DNA of 33,034 nt from a virus (IMGVR_UViG_3300025778_000052:1-33034); one strand, 5' to 3'. Numbered from the stretch's first letter, positions 1 to 8,061 are shown. The notes: generated by a model not told the origin, from the letters alone. Program-made: numbers and translations.

Positions 1-872
1 AACAGGTGAATTTGAAGGTTTTAAAGGTTATTTAAACAAGTTAAAAGATGATGTTTATAAGTATGCTTTAAAGAAAGTTGGAGATAATCCTGTTGAAGCA
101 AGCAATATTGATAGACTTTTAAATTCTAAGCAGTTTCAAGCAGAATTAGAATTAAAAGGCAATAAAGACTTTACAGGTGGATTACAAAAGTTATTAGAGT
201 TGCATAAAACAGAAGGTTTCGAAGGTACTAAGCCTAATTCTATTGCTGGCTTAGAAAAACTCCGTAAAGCATTAAATCGTCAATGGAGTCCTGAAAATCG
301 TTATGCCATTGGTGAAGCAGTCAAAGCTATTGATGATGACATTGCAAAAGCTGGTGGGCCTGGTGCTATTGAAACAGGTAGAAACTTACATGAACTAGAA
401 AAAACAATATTTGGTTCAAAAGGAATGGATACTATCTTTGGTGAATTTGATCCAAATGGTATTAAAAAAGGAGTTGGACAAGATAAGATTATGAGCAAGT
501 TGAATGGTTTAGATACTGCTCAATGGAAACATATCTATGATACTGCTGACAACTTATCTAAAGGATTTATGCGAGTTGGTAATATTAACTTTAAAGTGCC
601 AAAAGATTTAATTGCACAAGCTAATATGGTTAAAAACGAGATGAAAGGTTCTATTGCTCGTGAAGTATTTATGGCTGGTGAAGATAAAGCTGGTGTTTGG
701 AATCAAAACTCGGTTAATAAGATATTAAATGCTAGAGAAAGTAAGATTCGATATGCATTTACTCCTGAAGAACAAAAAGCATTTCACGAGTTAAATATTG
801 GTGGCCAGATTATGCCAGGCATCCATTCATATGAAGGTGGTGCAATGCAAGCTGAAACTATGGGATTACTAA
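1..872. repeat. Left copy of diverged terminal overlap
   Basis: Bases 1-872 correspond to 32163-33034 at a constant offset of 32,162 with no indel. About 50 substitutions were counted by eye (about 94% identity). They concentrate at 1-345 and around 667-685, and the last 120 or so bases are identical. Many changes are synonymous. This fits a circular or permuted genome assembled from two variants. Confidence 0.85.
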
Positions 873-1090
873 AGAAAGGAATCTCAAAACTTCCTTATAT
901 TGGTGGTGTAGTTGCTGGTGGTGCAACTAAAGGAATGGGAACAGGTGCTGGGGTAGCTGGTGGCGAAGTTGCACAGAATTTAATATTGCAAAATCTTAGC
1001 AAAAAAGACGCTGCAAAGATGAGAGAAACAATGCAAAAGAATTATAATCTAGGTAAGTTGCTAGACCTTAAAAAAGCGAATGAGGAATAA
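1..1090 (+). CDS. Ejection protein (P22 gp16-like slot), 3' part
   Basis: This is the C-terminal part of a large virion protein, open from the left edge in the frame starting at base 2 and ending with TAA at 1088-1090 (362 residues visible). Positions 1-872 align without gaps to 32163-33034, so it is most simply the end of the gene that runs off the right edge; joined across that junction the protein would be about 846 residues. The C-terminal part has a glycine/alanine-rich hydrophobic stretch (encoded around 890-990) of the kind seen in proteins that insert into membranes during DNA ejection, followed by a charged tail. It lies directly upstream of the tailspike, as gp16 precedes gp9 in the P22 virion gene order. 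The alternative is a truncated, diverged tandem copy. Confidence 0.75.
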   Translation, partial: TGEFEGFKGYLNKLKDDVYKYALKKVGDNPVEASNIDRLLNSKQFQAELELKGNKDFTGGLQKLLELHKTEGFEGTKPNSIAGLEKLRKALNRQWSPENRYAIGEAVKAIDDDIAKAGGPGAIETGRNLHELEKTIFGSKGMDTIFGEFDPNGIKKGVGQDKIMSKLNGLDTAQWKHIYDTADNLSKGFMRVGNINFKVPKDLIAQANMVKNEMKGSIAREVFMAGEDKAGVWNQNSVNKILNARESKIRYAFTPEEQKAFHELNIGGQIMPGIHSYEGGAMQAETMGLLKKGISKLPYIGGVVAGGATKGMGTGAGVAGGEVAQNLILQNLSKKDAAKMRETMQKNYNLGKLLDLKKANEE

Positions 1091-1092
1091 TT

Positions 1093-3087
1093 ATGAGTGG
1101 ATCACTAATTCCAAACGGAAAACAACAGTATTTAGATGCGAATGGTAATCCACTAGCAAGTGGTAAGGTTTATTATTACATACCATCAACAACAACATTT
1201 AAAAACACATATCAAGACGCTGCTTTAACTACATTAAATACAAATCCTGTTGTATTAGATTCTGCTGGCGAATGTATAGCGTATGGTACAGGATCTTATA
1301 GACAACAAGTTTATGATGTTAATAACAATCTTATTTGGGATGTGCAAACTAATGCACCGATTACTTTAGATCAAGTAGAAGCCGTTTATTCTGCTCCTAC
1401 TGGTGCTACTTTAATTGGATATAACGAAGGTAACTCAAATGCTACTAACAGAACTGTTGCATCTAAATTACTAGAAAGTGTATCTGTATTAGATTTTGGT
1501 GCTGATCCATCTGGAGTTACTGATTCTACAACGGCAATTCAAAATGCTGTTAATTCAAGTAAAGGAATGGTTCATTTTCCACAAGGATCATATTTAATTT
1601 CAACTCCAATTCAACTTCCTGCTGGAATAATTGTATATGGTGATTCTGCTGGTCAATTTAATTCTATTGGAACAACTATTACTAACAATCAAGTTGGTGG
1701 TGGATGTTTTTGGATGACAACTAACACATCTTCTGCACAAGTTGATGGAGCAACAATAAGTAATTTTAATTTATTTGCTGATTATCCAATTATGTTGAAC
1801 AACCCAACAACATTTATTGCAGATGGCGGTTCAAGTCCAGAGCCATATTATACAAAACCTAAGATTGATAATTGTTATATACAAGCTCGTGTATCTGGAA
1901 CTGGAACAGGTATTTCATTTAGTAAATGTTTTGATTTTGAAATATTTAGATGTTTAGTTCAAAACTTTAATATTGGTATTTTGTTGCAAGGATCTGATAT
2001 TGGATGGGTTCAAAATAATAGAATTGTAAACTCTTACACATATCAAATTTTAGAAATTTCAACTGGAACTTTTGGATCACAAACAGAAATTAGAAATAAT
2101 GATATTTTAAGTGGACAAGCAGGATGTACCTATATTAAATCATGTAGCAGACACATTAGAATTTATAATAATTATTTAGAATTAATAAGTTCATCATCAG
2201 GTATTGCAATAGATTTAACCAATATTGGATGTCCTCAATATGGATCTAATGTACCTGGAACTTCATTTACTATCGTTTGTAAAGATAATAGAATTGATGG
2301 TCAAAATTATTTTTCTTCTACTTATAAATTAGATGGAAACAGTCCTGCTTCTAATACAATATTGCATGATTCTGGATATGTTGGACAAGGTGGAACTGTT
2401 TTAACTATTAACAATAATTATCTTCCATCTTTATATAATAGTGTTCATTATTCACATTACGATATAAAACTTCCTGAAGGTAGTTCAAATTATCAAAATT
2501 TTCAAACAGGAAGATTACCAATACTTTCTAATGGAACAGTAATTACTCCTGAAACATTATCTACAAGTGCTGGATTAGAAGGTCAAAGTGCTGGAAATTA
2601 TGTTGGATATGATGGATCTGAAGCATTTGTTATTTATCCAACAATGGTTTCTCCTTATGCACCATTATATTTATGGTTACCTACTTATGGGCCTAATCTT
2701 AATCCATTAGAACCTGGTCAAGTTTATTCTATATTTGTTACTGCAAGATCGCCAAGTTCAGAAAGTTTTTACATGGCAAGTTATCCTGGTGGTGGTTATC
2801 AAACTATTGCATTAACACCAAGTTATCAAACTATTTTTGTAACTTCATTTACTGCTCCATCTGCATCAACATATTGTGGTGCTTATTTGTCAAGAATAAC
2901 AACAACAGGTAATATTTTTATCCAATCTATACAGTTTATTAAACAAATTACTGGTGGATATGGAACACCTACTCTTTATTCTAAAACTGCAAGTTTGCCT
3001 GGTACATCATCAACATTGAGTCAAGTTGGTGGAACATTAGCTGCTTTAATTACTGATTTGAAAAATCAAGGAATTATCGGCTCATGA
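1093..3087 (+). CDS. Tailspike, P22-type head-binding domain plus beta-helix
   Basis: This 664-residue protein is almost the length of P22 gp9 (about 667). Residues 1-100 resemble a podoviral head-binding domain (start MSGSLIPNGKQQYLDANGNP, then a GKVYYYIPST segment). Residues 130-155 carry the SVLDFGADPSGVTDST-type entry of the pectate-lyase-like right-handed beta-helix fold. The rest is rich in N, S, T and G, with repeated 'NNxI' turns typical of beta-helix rungs. It should bind, and may cleave, a host surface polysaccharide; the catalytic residues cannot be assigned by eye. The start is supported by GAGGA about 7 bases upstream. It follows the ejection protein by 2 bases and overlaps the next gene by 4. 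Confidence 0.88.
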   Translation: MSGSLIPNGKQQYLDANGNPLASGKVYYYIPSTTTFKNTYQDAALTTLNTNPVVLDSAGECIAYGTGSYRQQVYDVNNNLIWDVQTNAPITLDQVEAVYSAPTGATLIGYNEGNSNATNRTVASKLLESVSVLDFGADPSGVTDSTTAIQNAVNSSKGMVHFPQGSYLISTPIQLPAGIIVYGDSAGQFNSIGTTITNNQVGGGCFWMTTNTSSAQVDGATISNFNLFADYPIMLNNPTTFIADGGSSPEPYYTKPKIDNCYIQARVSGTGTGISFSKCFDFEIFRCLVQNFNIGILLQGSDIGWVQNNRIVNSYTYQILEISTGTFGSQTEIRNNDILSGQAGCTYIKSCSRHIRIYNNYLELISSSSGIAIDLTNIGCPQYGSNVPGTSFTIVCKDNRIDGQNYFSSTYKLDGNSPASNTILHDSGYVGQGGTVLTINNNYLPSLYNSVHYSHYDIKLPEGSSNYQNFQTGRLPILSNGTVITPETLSTSAGLEGQSAGNYVGYDGSEAFVIYPTMVSPYAPLYLWLPTYGPNLNPLEPGQVYSIFVTARSPSSESFYMASYPGGGYQTIALTPSYQTIFVTSFTAPSASTYCGAYLSRITTTGNIFIQSIQFIKQITGGYGTPTLYSKTASLPGTSSTLSQVGGTLAALITDLKNQGIIGS

Positions 3088-4460
3088 CCATATCTCGCAA
3101 CTTATCATTCCTTGCTGAAGGAGTATCTTCGACAGGTGTGTTGGGTGTGAGCAATGGTGGTTCAGGTGCAACGACATTAACTGGTTATATTTATGGAAAT
3201 GGTACAAGTGCGTTTACTGCATCTACAACCATTCCTACATCATCATTAAGTGGAACAATTAGTAATGCTCAATTGGCTAATAGTTCTTTAACTGTAAATG
3301 GTACATCTATTAGTTTAGGTGGATCAGGAACAGTAACTGCTGCTGCTGGAACATTAACAGGTACAACATTAAATTCAACTGTTGTTAGTTCAAGTTTAAC
3401 AAGCGTAGGAACATTAACAAGTGGTACATGGAACGCATCAACTATCGGTGCAACTTATGGTGGTACAGGACAAAATACAGTTACTACAGGCGATTTATTA
3501 TATGGTTCTGCTACTAACACATGGTCAAAGCTAGGAATAGGATCTACAGGCACAATTTTGCGTGTTGTTGGTGGTGTACCAGCATGGGGAACTGATTATA
3601 CAGGTACAGTTACAAGCGTTGCAGCAACTGTGCCATCATTTTTGTCTATCTCTGGAAGTCCTATTACGACATCTGGAACATTAGCAATAACTTATTCTGG
3701 TACTGCATTACCAATTGCGAATGGTGGAACTGCTCAAACAAGTTTTACTGCCAATCAAGTTTTATATGGTTCATTTAGTCAAAGTTCTAATTTATATTTT
3801 GATGGAACTAATTTAGGTATAGGAACAACGAGTCCATCTACTTATGGATTATTGGCTCTTAATGGATCTAATGCTACACCAATTACTTTAGGTATAAATA
3901 ACGCTACTGCAACAACTAATTCTGGTGGCACAAAAATAAATTTTTTCTATGCAGGATCAGCAGTCGGTTATATTTTAAGTCAATATGATGGATCAGATTT
4001 TAATACCACAATTCAAGCAAATAAAGATGTAAGAATATTTACTAGCAGTTCTGGTGGTACAGAAAAAATGAGGATTTTTAAATCAGGTGGTGTTTCCATT
4101 GGAAATACTACTGATCCAGGTGCTAATAATTTATCCATAACTGGAAATACATATACTGGCAATAATTCTATTTTTGGTAAAGCAATAAGTTTAGCTTCTG
4201 GTGCTTCAATAACTATTGTTGTTAAAGCATTTACTTATGGTGTTGGTAATATAACTGTAGGTGGAGTTGTTGGTGGTGGTGCGACTTCTACAAATGGATT
4301 TTATTTATTAAGATGGCCAAGCACAGTAACTACAATTTCAGCAGCTACTAATATTGCAGTAACTTGTAATGATGGTATTGGTGGTTCTCCATCCGTTACG
4401 ATAACAAACAATACTGGAACATCTTTTGATGGTTCAGTCATTATTAACACTTGTTCTTAA
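3084..4460 (+). CDS. Repetitive tail-fibre-like protein
   Basis: This 458-residue protein is rich in G, S, T and N and starts in an ATGA overlap with the tailspike stop. Its N-terminus (SFLAEGVSSTGVLGVSNGGSG) is followed by beta-prone fibre modules of the VTSVAATVPSFLSISGSP and GGTAQTSF types, then an 'LGIGTTSP' segment of the kind common near the C-terminal parts of phage fibres. The module around residues 173-220 is nearly identical in protein to one in the fibre gene at 26181-28112. It could be an extra receptor-binding fibre attached to the tailspike or virion. No enzyme motif or intramolecular chaperone domain is evident. Confidence 0.7.
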   Translation: MTISRNLSFLAEGVSSTGVLGVSNGGSGATTLTGYIYGNGTSAFTASTTIPTSSLSGTISNAQLANSSLTVNGTSISLGGSGTVTAAAGTLTGTTLNSTVVSSSLTSVGTLTSGTWNASTIGATYGGTGQNTVTTGDLLYGSATNTWSKLGIGSTGTILRVVGGVPAWGTDYTGTVTSVAATVPSFLSISGSPITTSGTLAITYSGTALPIANGGTAQTSFTANQVLYGSFSQSSNLYFDGTNLGIGTTSPSTYGLLALNGSNATPITLGINNATATTNSGGTKINFFYAGSAVGYILSQYDGSDFNTTIQANKDVRIFTSSSGGTEKMRIFKSGGVSIGNTTDPGANNLSITGNTYTGNNSIFGKAISLASGASITIVVKAFTYGVGNITVGGVVGGGATSTNGFYLLRWPSTVTTISAATNIAVTCNDGIGGSPSVTITNNTGTSFDGSVIINTCS

Positions 4461-4472
4461 ATAGGAAAAAAT

Positions 4473-4805
4473 ATGAATACTTATACATGGAATATTACCC
4501 AATTAGATTGTTACCCAAGTGCTGAAGGACAAACCAATTTAGTTTTTAACGTGCATTGGAATGTTACAGCAAGTGATGGTACATATATTGTAAATACTTA
4601 TGGAGTTCAACCATTAACTTATGTTGCAGGAAGCCAATTTACTCCATTTGCAAATTTGACACAAGCTGAAGTTATTGGATGGATACAAAGTGCAATGGGT
4701 AATGAACAAATTACAGCAATTCAAACTAATTTAGATATAAAAATTAATGAATTAGCCAATCCAACAGTTATTACTCCAAAGTTGCCGTGGGCTCAATCAA
4801 TTTAA
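4473..4805 (+). CDS. Small fibre-adjacent protein of unknown role
   Basis: This 110-residue protein starts MNTYTWNITQLDCYPSAEGQ, with AGGA 8 bases before the ATG. It looks beta-rich at the N-terminus (a strand pattern around residues 1-50, with W6 and W29) and has a helical C-terminal half. Similar short proteins often sit next to tail-fibre genes in phages; I recall the pattern but cannot name the family with certainty. It is read with the fibre genes and precedes the lysis block. It may be a minor virion protein or fibre assembly helper; this is inferred from position only. Confidence 0.6.
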   Translation: MNTYTWNITQLDCYPSAEGQTNLVFNVHWNVTASDGTYIVNTYGVQPLTYVAGSQFTPFANLTQAEVIGWIQSAMGNEQITAIQTNLDIKINELANPTVITPKLPWAQSI

Positions 4806-4817
4806 CGAAGGATTGGT

Positions 4818-5030
4818 ATGGATATGGAAGCAGTTATAGCTGAAAATGATAAGCGTTTGTCTGTGCATGAAGCGGTATGCGAACAACGTTACAACGCCAT
4901 TGTAGATTCGTTTGATAAAGGATCTAAGCGTATGCAACGTATTGAGTATCTTTTATACGCTGTGATTATATCTGTATTTTTTGGTAAAGACATGATTGTC
5001 GATATTGTTCAACATTTAATATCAAAATGA
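4818..5030 (+). CDS. Small tail-anchored membrane protein, XhlA-like
   Basis: This 70-residue protein has an amphipathic helical N-terminal half (MDMEAVIAENDKRLSVHEAV) followed by one hydrophobic segment (about residues 44-60, LLYAVIISVFFG). The arrangement resembles haemolysin XhlA-type phage lysis helpers. AAGGA lies 6 bases before the ATG; a second ATG two codons later is also usable. It is the first gene of a chain of small membrane-protein genes ending in the endolysin, so a lysis or membrane-associated role is likely but not proven. Confidence 0.6.
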   Translation: MDMEAVIAENDKRLSVHEAVCEQRYNAIVDSFDKGSKRMQRIEYLLYAVIISVFFGKDMIVDIVQHLISK

Positions 5031-5031
5031 A

Positions 5032-5478
5032 ATGGTTAATCCAATTGCTGAAGGTGCAAGCTCTCTAGCAGATAGTTTGGAACAAACTAGGCAAGCTGGA
5101 AAGAAACTCACCAAAAGCATTGAAAACATACAACGAGATGGAACAGAAGTCGCATTACAGGAATTAGAAGCACGAAAAAAGCATAAGATTCACGAAGAAG
5201 CAATGGAAAACTCGATGATATATCGAGCTATCCAAGAGTATCAAAATCAAAGTGCCATTATTCAAGCTGAAAACGAAGCTGAAAAAGAATTTAAAGCTAA
5301 GTACGGTGCTAAAGAATGGAGCAAAGTTTTAGAGTTAAAGCAAGTAGTAGAAAAAGAACATTTAGAAAGTAAGAAGTATTACGGTCATAAATTAGAAGAC
5401 GTAAGACGAGTGCAGTTTTGGTGTTTCTTTGCAGCGTTTATTGTTACCAGTTTGTTGTTTTATTTTAATCTTGTATGA
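5032..5478 (+). CDS. Coiled-coil protein with C-terminal membrane anchor
   Basis: This 148-residue protein is highly charged and helical for residues 1-125 (long K/E/Q-rich heptad-like stretch). It ends in one transmembrane segment (about residues 128-147, FWCFFAAFIVTSLLFYF). It starts one base after the previous stop with a poor Shine-Dalgarno site, suggesting translational coupling, and its stop overlaps the start of the next small gene. No signal peptide or lipobox is visible, so it is not a classical Rz spanin, although a spanin-like or holin-partner role fits the position. The function is unknown. Confidence 0.6.
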   Translation: MVNPIAEGASSLADSLEQTRQAGKKLTKSIENIQRDGTEVALQELEARKKHKIHEEAMENSMIYRAIQEYQNQSAIIQAENEAEKEFKAKYGAKEWSKVLELKQVVEKEHLESKKYYGHKLEDVRRVQFWCFFAAFIVTSLLFYFNLV

Positions 5479-5642
5479 CATGGGCAACCATTTGGTTCAT
5501 TGTTTATTTGATTGAGTTGTTCATCTGGGCAAATGTATTTTATTTGCATTTTGAAGAAAAATTACATAAGAAACCTAAAGTAAAGTTTCCTATGGAACAT
5601 AAAGTAATTGTTCGAACCAAGAAGGATATAGTGCGTGGATGA
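5475..5642 (+). CDS. 55-residue membrane protein
   Basis: A short frame beginning in an ATGA overlap with the previous stop encodes 55 residues. Residues 3-25 form a hydrophobic, aromatic-rich segment (WATIWFIVYLIELFIWANVF), followed by a basic tail (KKPKVKF, RTKKDI). The topology would be one membrane helix with a positively charged end. The overlap on both sides and the absence of any other frame here support it as real. It lies in the lysis and membrane block; a small holin or antiholin role is possible but only inferred. Confidence 0.6.
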   Translation: MTWATIWFIVYLIELFIWANVFYLHFEEKLHKKPKVKFPMEHKVIVRTKKDIVRG

Positions 5643-5712
5643 TGATTTATTCAAATGGTGGACAATATTTGCATTGATTTGTATGATGTTAATAATATTA
5701 TTGAAGGACTAA
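5635..5712 (+). CDS. Possible 25-residue membrane peptide (GTG start)
   Basis: This very short frame would start at GTG 5635, overlap the previous gene by 8 bases and stop at TAA 5710-5712, 2 bases before the holin start. Its sequence is an acidic start (DDD), aromatics, then a hydrophobic run (IFALICMMLIILL). It fills the only gap in the chain of small membrane genes, but it lacks a clear Shine-Dalgarno site. The alternative is that the holin gene starts at ATG 5655 and this frame is not used. Confidence 0.3.
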   Translation: MDDDLFKWWTIFALICMMLIILLKD

Positions 5713-5714
5713 CT

Positions 5715-6122
5715 ATGGCACTAGATCCAATTTCAGCAGCATTAGACTTAGGTAATACGTTAATATCTCGTATCTTTCCTGATCCAGCTCAAGCTGCCGA
5801 TGCAAAACTTAAACTTTTAGAATTGCAACAGTCTGGTGAATTATCTGTAATGACGGCTCAAACCGACATTAATAAAGTAGAAGCGTCTAATTTGTCTATA
5901 TTCGTGTCAGGCTGGCGTCCAGCGATAGGATGGGTATGTGCCTTAGCACTTGCTTATCAGTATCTTTTAAAGCCGTTAGTGATGGGTATATTGCCTAATT
6001 TTGGTATAGCAATTGCTCCATTACCAGGACTTGATGATAACTTATGGCAATTAATGATGGGTATGCTTGGTATGGGTGGATTAAGAACAATGGAAAAAAT
6101 GCAAGGAGTTGCTTCTAAATGA
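5715..6122 (+). CDS. Holin of the 3TM (GTA-type) family
   Basis: This 135-residue protein begins MALDPISAALDLGN and has an SGWRPAIGWVCALALAYQY segment at about residues 64-82, a hallmark of the phage/GTA 'holin of 3TMs' family. A second hydrophobic segment lies around residues 85-100 and a methionine/glycine-rich C-terminal segment around 110-125. The start at 5715 is preferred over ATG 5655 because AAGGA lies just upstream and the family begins this way. It should form the membrane lesion that frees the endolysin. It overlaps the next gene by 4 bases. Confidence 0.72.
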   Translation: MALDPISAALDLGNTLISRIFPDPAQAADAKLKLLELQQSGELSVMTAQTDINKVEASNLSIFVSGWRPAIGWVCALALAYQYLLKPLVMGILPNFGIAIAPLPGLDDNLWQLMMGMLGMGGLRTMEKMQGVASK

Positions 6123-6346
6123 TTAGTCCTAAATCTGTTCCAGGCTTTGTAACTGTATGCGTAACCATTACATTATGTATTGTAATTATTGGAATGGTAG
6201 GTGCTTTACTTGCTGGATTATTTGATACTCAAGTCGATAACAGTAAGATATTTGAAGCGATTACACCAGCATTTCAAACAATTATTGGTGGATTTATAGG
6301 ACTTATAACAGGTATCAAAATAGGACAAGAGCAAGATGACAAATGA
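6119..6346 (+). CDS. Two-helix membrane protein beside holin
   Basis: This 75-residue protein has two hydrophobic segments (about residues 8-33, VTVCVTITLCIVIIGMVGALL, and 51-67, TIIGGFIGLITGIKIG) and a short acidic tail. It starts in an ATGA overlap with the holin gene and overlaps the endolysin start by 11 bases. Its position between holin and endolysin suggests a second holin or an antiholin. No family can be named with confidence. Confidence 0.6.
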   Translation: MISPKSVPGFVTVCVTITLCIVIIGMVGALLAGLFDTQVDNSKIFEAITPAFQTIIGGFIGLITGIKIGQEQDDK

Positions 6347-6926
6347 TCAATTAAAAGCAATAGGACTTGATGAAAAGTGGTTACAACCATTAATTGATGT
6401 ATTTGCTAAGTACGATATATCAACTCCTAAAAGACAAGCTAGTTTTATTGGTCAATGTCAGCATGAATCTGGTAACTTTAAAGTATTAGAAGAAAACTTA
6501 CACTATAAACCTGATAGACTTCATATCGTGTTTCCTAGCCGTTTTCCTACTGTAGAGAGTGCATTATTATTTGATACACCAGAAAAGATTGCTAACAAGA
6601 TATATGGTGGTCGTATGGGCAATTTAGAAGATGGTGATGGATGGAAGTATCATGGTCGTGGATTAATTCAATTGACTGGCCGTGATAACTATAAATCGTT
6701 TAGTGATTCGTCAGGAGTGGATGCCATTAATAATCCTGATTTACTGTTGCAACCAGAGTACGCTTGTTTATCTGCTGGATGGTATTGGAATAAACGGAAT
6801 TTAAATATGGCAGCAGACGCTAGTGATTATAAAACCATGACGCAACGTATTAATGGGGCTTTGCTAGGACTGGATGATCGTATAGCAAAGATTCAAAATG
6901 TAGAAAAGATATTAGGTGGATCATAG
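6336..6926 (+). CDS. Endolysin, GH19 chitinase-like lysozyme
   Basis: This 196-residue enzyme is predicted to cut the glycan strands of peptidoglycan. The family 19 pattern is clear: FIGQCQHESGNF around residues 37-48 with the likely catalytic Glu44, the following EENLHY segment, and the KYHGRGLIQLTGRDNY substrate-groove motif around residues 107-122. It is the size of a single-domain phage endolysin and has no signal peptide, so it probably depends on the holin-like proteins upstream. It starts inside the previous gene and is the last plus-strand gene before a convergent junction. Confidence 0.88.
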   Translation: MTNDQLKAIGLDEKWLQPLIDVFAKYDISTPKRQASFIGQCQHESGNFKVLEENLHYKPDRLHIVFPSRFPTVESALLFDTPEKIANKIYGGRMGNLEDGDGWKYHGRGLIQLTGRDNYKSFSDSSGVDAINNPDLLLQPEYACLSAGWYWNKRNLNMAADASDYKTMTQRINGALLGLDDRIAKIQNVEKILGGS

Positions 6927-6992
6927 ATTTGGTTACTGCTAGCTGTAAGTCGGAAAATAGGAAAAAAACTTACTTGTAACATCCTCTAGTGC

Positions 6993-7184
6993 CTATTTAA
7001 CTGATCCACGAATCATTCTACACATTTGACGTTCTTTTGATGTGAAATCAGGACTTATTTCCATGAGTCCACAATCTTTTTTAATTTGGTATCTTTCTAA
7101 TTCAGTTAAAGAAATAACAAATAAACACACCAATAAAGAAAAAATAACGGCTACGTTAATAACCGTTCTCACTTTGATAACCAT
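6993..7184 (-). CDS. Small single-helix membrane protein
   Basis: This 63-residue protein has a hydrophobic segment at about residues 8-26 (INVAVIFSLLVCLFVISL), followed by a soluble tail with two cysteines (Cys38 and Cys55) that could form a disulphide outside the cytoplasm. It is the last gene of the minus-strand block, converging on the endolysin, and its start overlaps the gene before it by 16 bases. The function is unknown; a spanin-like or superinfection role is only a guess. Confidence 0.5.
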   Translation of the reverse strand: MVIKVRTVINVAVIFSLLVCLFVISLTELERYQIKKDCGLMEISPDFTSKERQMCRMIRGSVK

Positions 7185-7318
7185 TTCTTAAACGCATCCC
7201 AGATACCTTTAGACAGTAAAGCTGTTTGTAGTCTAAGCATATCAGGATCAGTTTCAATATATGGTCGTGGTTTATAGTTAATACCTATTTTGACCTTACC
7301 TGTATTGTATGGTGTCAT
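7169..7318 (-). CDS. 49-residue conserved-looking phage protein
   Basis: This short frame has a strong AGGAG site about 7 bases before its ATG at 7318. The 49 residues begin MTPYNTGKVKIGINYKPRP and end in a basic helix (SKGIWDAFKKWLSK). Very short proteins with this kind of start occur in many phage early regions, but I cannot assign a function. It overlaps the membrane protein gene downstream by 16 bases. Confidence 0.6.
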   Translation of the reverse strand: MTPYNTGKVKIGINYKPRPYIETDPDMLRLQTALLSKGIWDAFKKWLSK

Positions 7319-7327
7319 AGAAATCTC

Positions 7328-7579
7328 CTAGAATGGCAAGTCATCCTTAATATCAGCTAGAGTTGCTGGAAATTCTCCACTTGGCTTGTCCTCTGGTTCG
7401 TTCAAATAAGCCATTAGAGAACCATCTTTTAACGATAGTAATGGTAATGACTCAAGTTTTAACATTAAGCCGTTTTTGGTTTCAATAACGACTCCTATTG
7501 ACTGATATTTTTTCTTGGACTTACCGTCTTTATCAGTAAACTCACTTAATGCAGCCTTAACGTAGTAACGTATTCCCAA
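7328..7579 (-). CDS. Small protein with SSB-like acidic C-terminal tail
   Basis: This 83-residue protein has a beta-rich body (RYYVKAALSEF, then YQSIGVVIETKNGLMLKLESLP) that could form a compact OB-like barrel, a short linker and a C-terminus ending in DIKDDLPF. The last residues match the DDDIPF-type tip of bacterial SSB, which recruits replication and recombination partners. It sits with an annealing protein and an exonuclease, so single-strand binding or SSB-partner recruitment is plausible. The body is shorter than a normal SSB (about 110 residues or more), so the fold is unproven. The start is supported by AAGGAG upstream. Confidence 0.55.
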   Translation of the reverse strand: MGIRYYVKAALSEFTDKDGKSKKKYQSIGVVIETKNGLMLKLESLPLLSLKDGSLMAYLNEPEDKPSGEFPATLADIKDDLPF

Positions 7580-7590
7580 TTTATTTCTCC

Positions 7591-8061
7591 TTAATTAAAT
7601 CTGGCAAAATTGCCATGATATTTATAACGCATTGCATCTGCTACAAATTTTGCTACTTCTATGTCAAAATAACTTCCAAAATTAATCATTTTTTTGTTTA
7701 CTCTAAAAGTAACTCGATATTTATTAGTTTTTTTATCTAAACGAACTCCTTTAATTCCAGTTGTATTATTGATATTTAATTTAGTGTTGTAACCATTTTG
7801 ATTTCTTGTGGTTTCTCTTAAATTTTCAATTCTATTATCTGATTTAATGCCATTAATATGGTCTAAAAACTTTGGACAATATCCATAATGCATTTCATAA
7901 ATTATTCTATGAACTTTGTACTGTTTTTTATTAAAGCCAACACCTATGTAACCATCTTTATATAAAAATCCAGCTTTTTTACCTATAGTATTTTTTCTAC
8001 CATGCAATTTCTTCCAATAAAGTTCCCCATTTTTGTATTCAAAATAATCATTAAATTCCAT
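7591..8061 (-). CDS. HNH homing endonuclease A (HNH_3 plus AP2-like)
   Basis: This 156-residue protein has an N-terminal 'FEYKNGELYWKK' segment, the HNH core (KVHRIIYEMHYGYCPKFLDHIN followed by DNRIENLR, about residues 48-82) and a C-terminal AP2-like DNA-binding region (TTGIKGVRLDKKTNKYRVTF, then GNFARFN at the end). Such free-standing genes cut a cognate site and spread by repair. It lies between the exonuclease and the SSB-like gene and overlaps the exonuclease end by 11 bases, leaving both neighbours intact. It is one of four paralogues in the window and looks more AT-rich than its neighbours. Confidence 0.85.
   Translation of the reverse strand: MEFNDYFEYKNGELYWKKLHGRKNTIGKKAGFLYKDGYIGVGFNKKQYKVHRIIYEMHYGYCPKFLDHINGIKSDNRIENLRETTRNQNGYNTKLNINNTTGIKGVRLDKKTNKYRVTFRVNKKMINFGSYFDIEVAKFVADAMRYKYHGNFARFN

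Noticed and set aside
1-1090. Separate complete gene starting at TTG 200
   Set aside because: The frame is open to the left edge and matches the right-edge gene codon by codon, so it is a fragment.
6927-6992. Bidirectional terminator between converging genes
   Set aside because: GTAAGT/ACTTAC (6945-6950/6968-6973) can pair, but the 17-base loop and AT-rich stem make it too weak to call, although some terminator is expected here.
7318-7327. Missing gene between small minus-strand genes
   Set aside because: The space is only the ribosome-binding leader (AGGAG) of the 49-residue protein.
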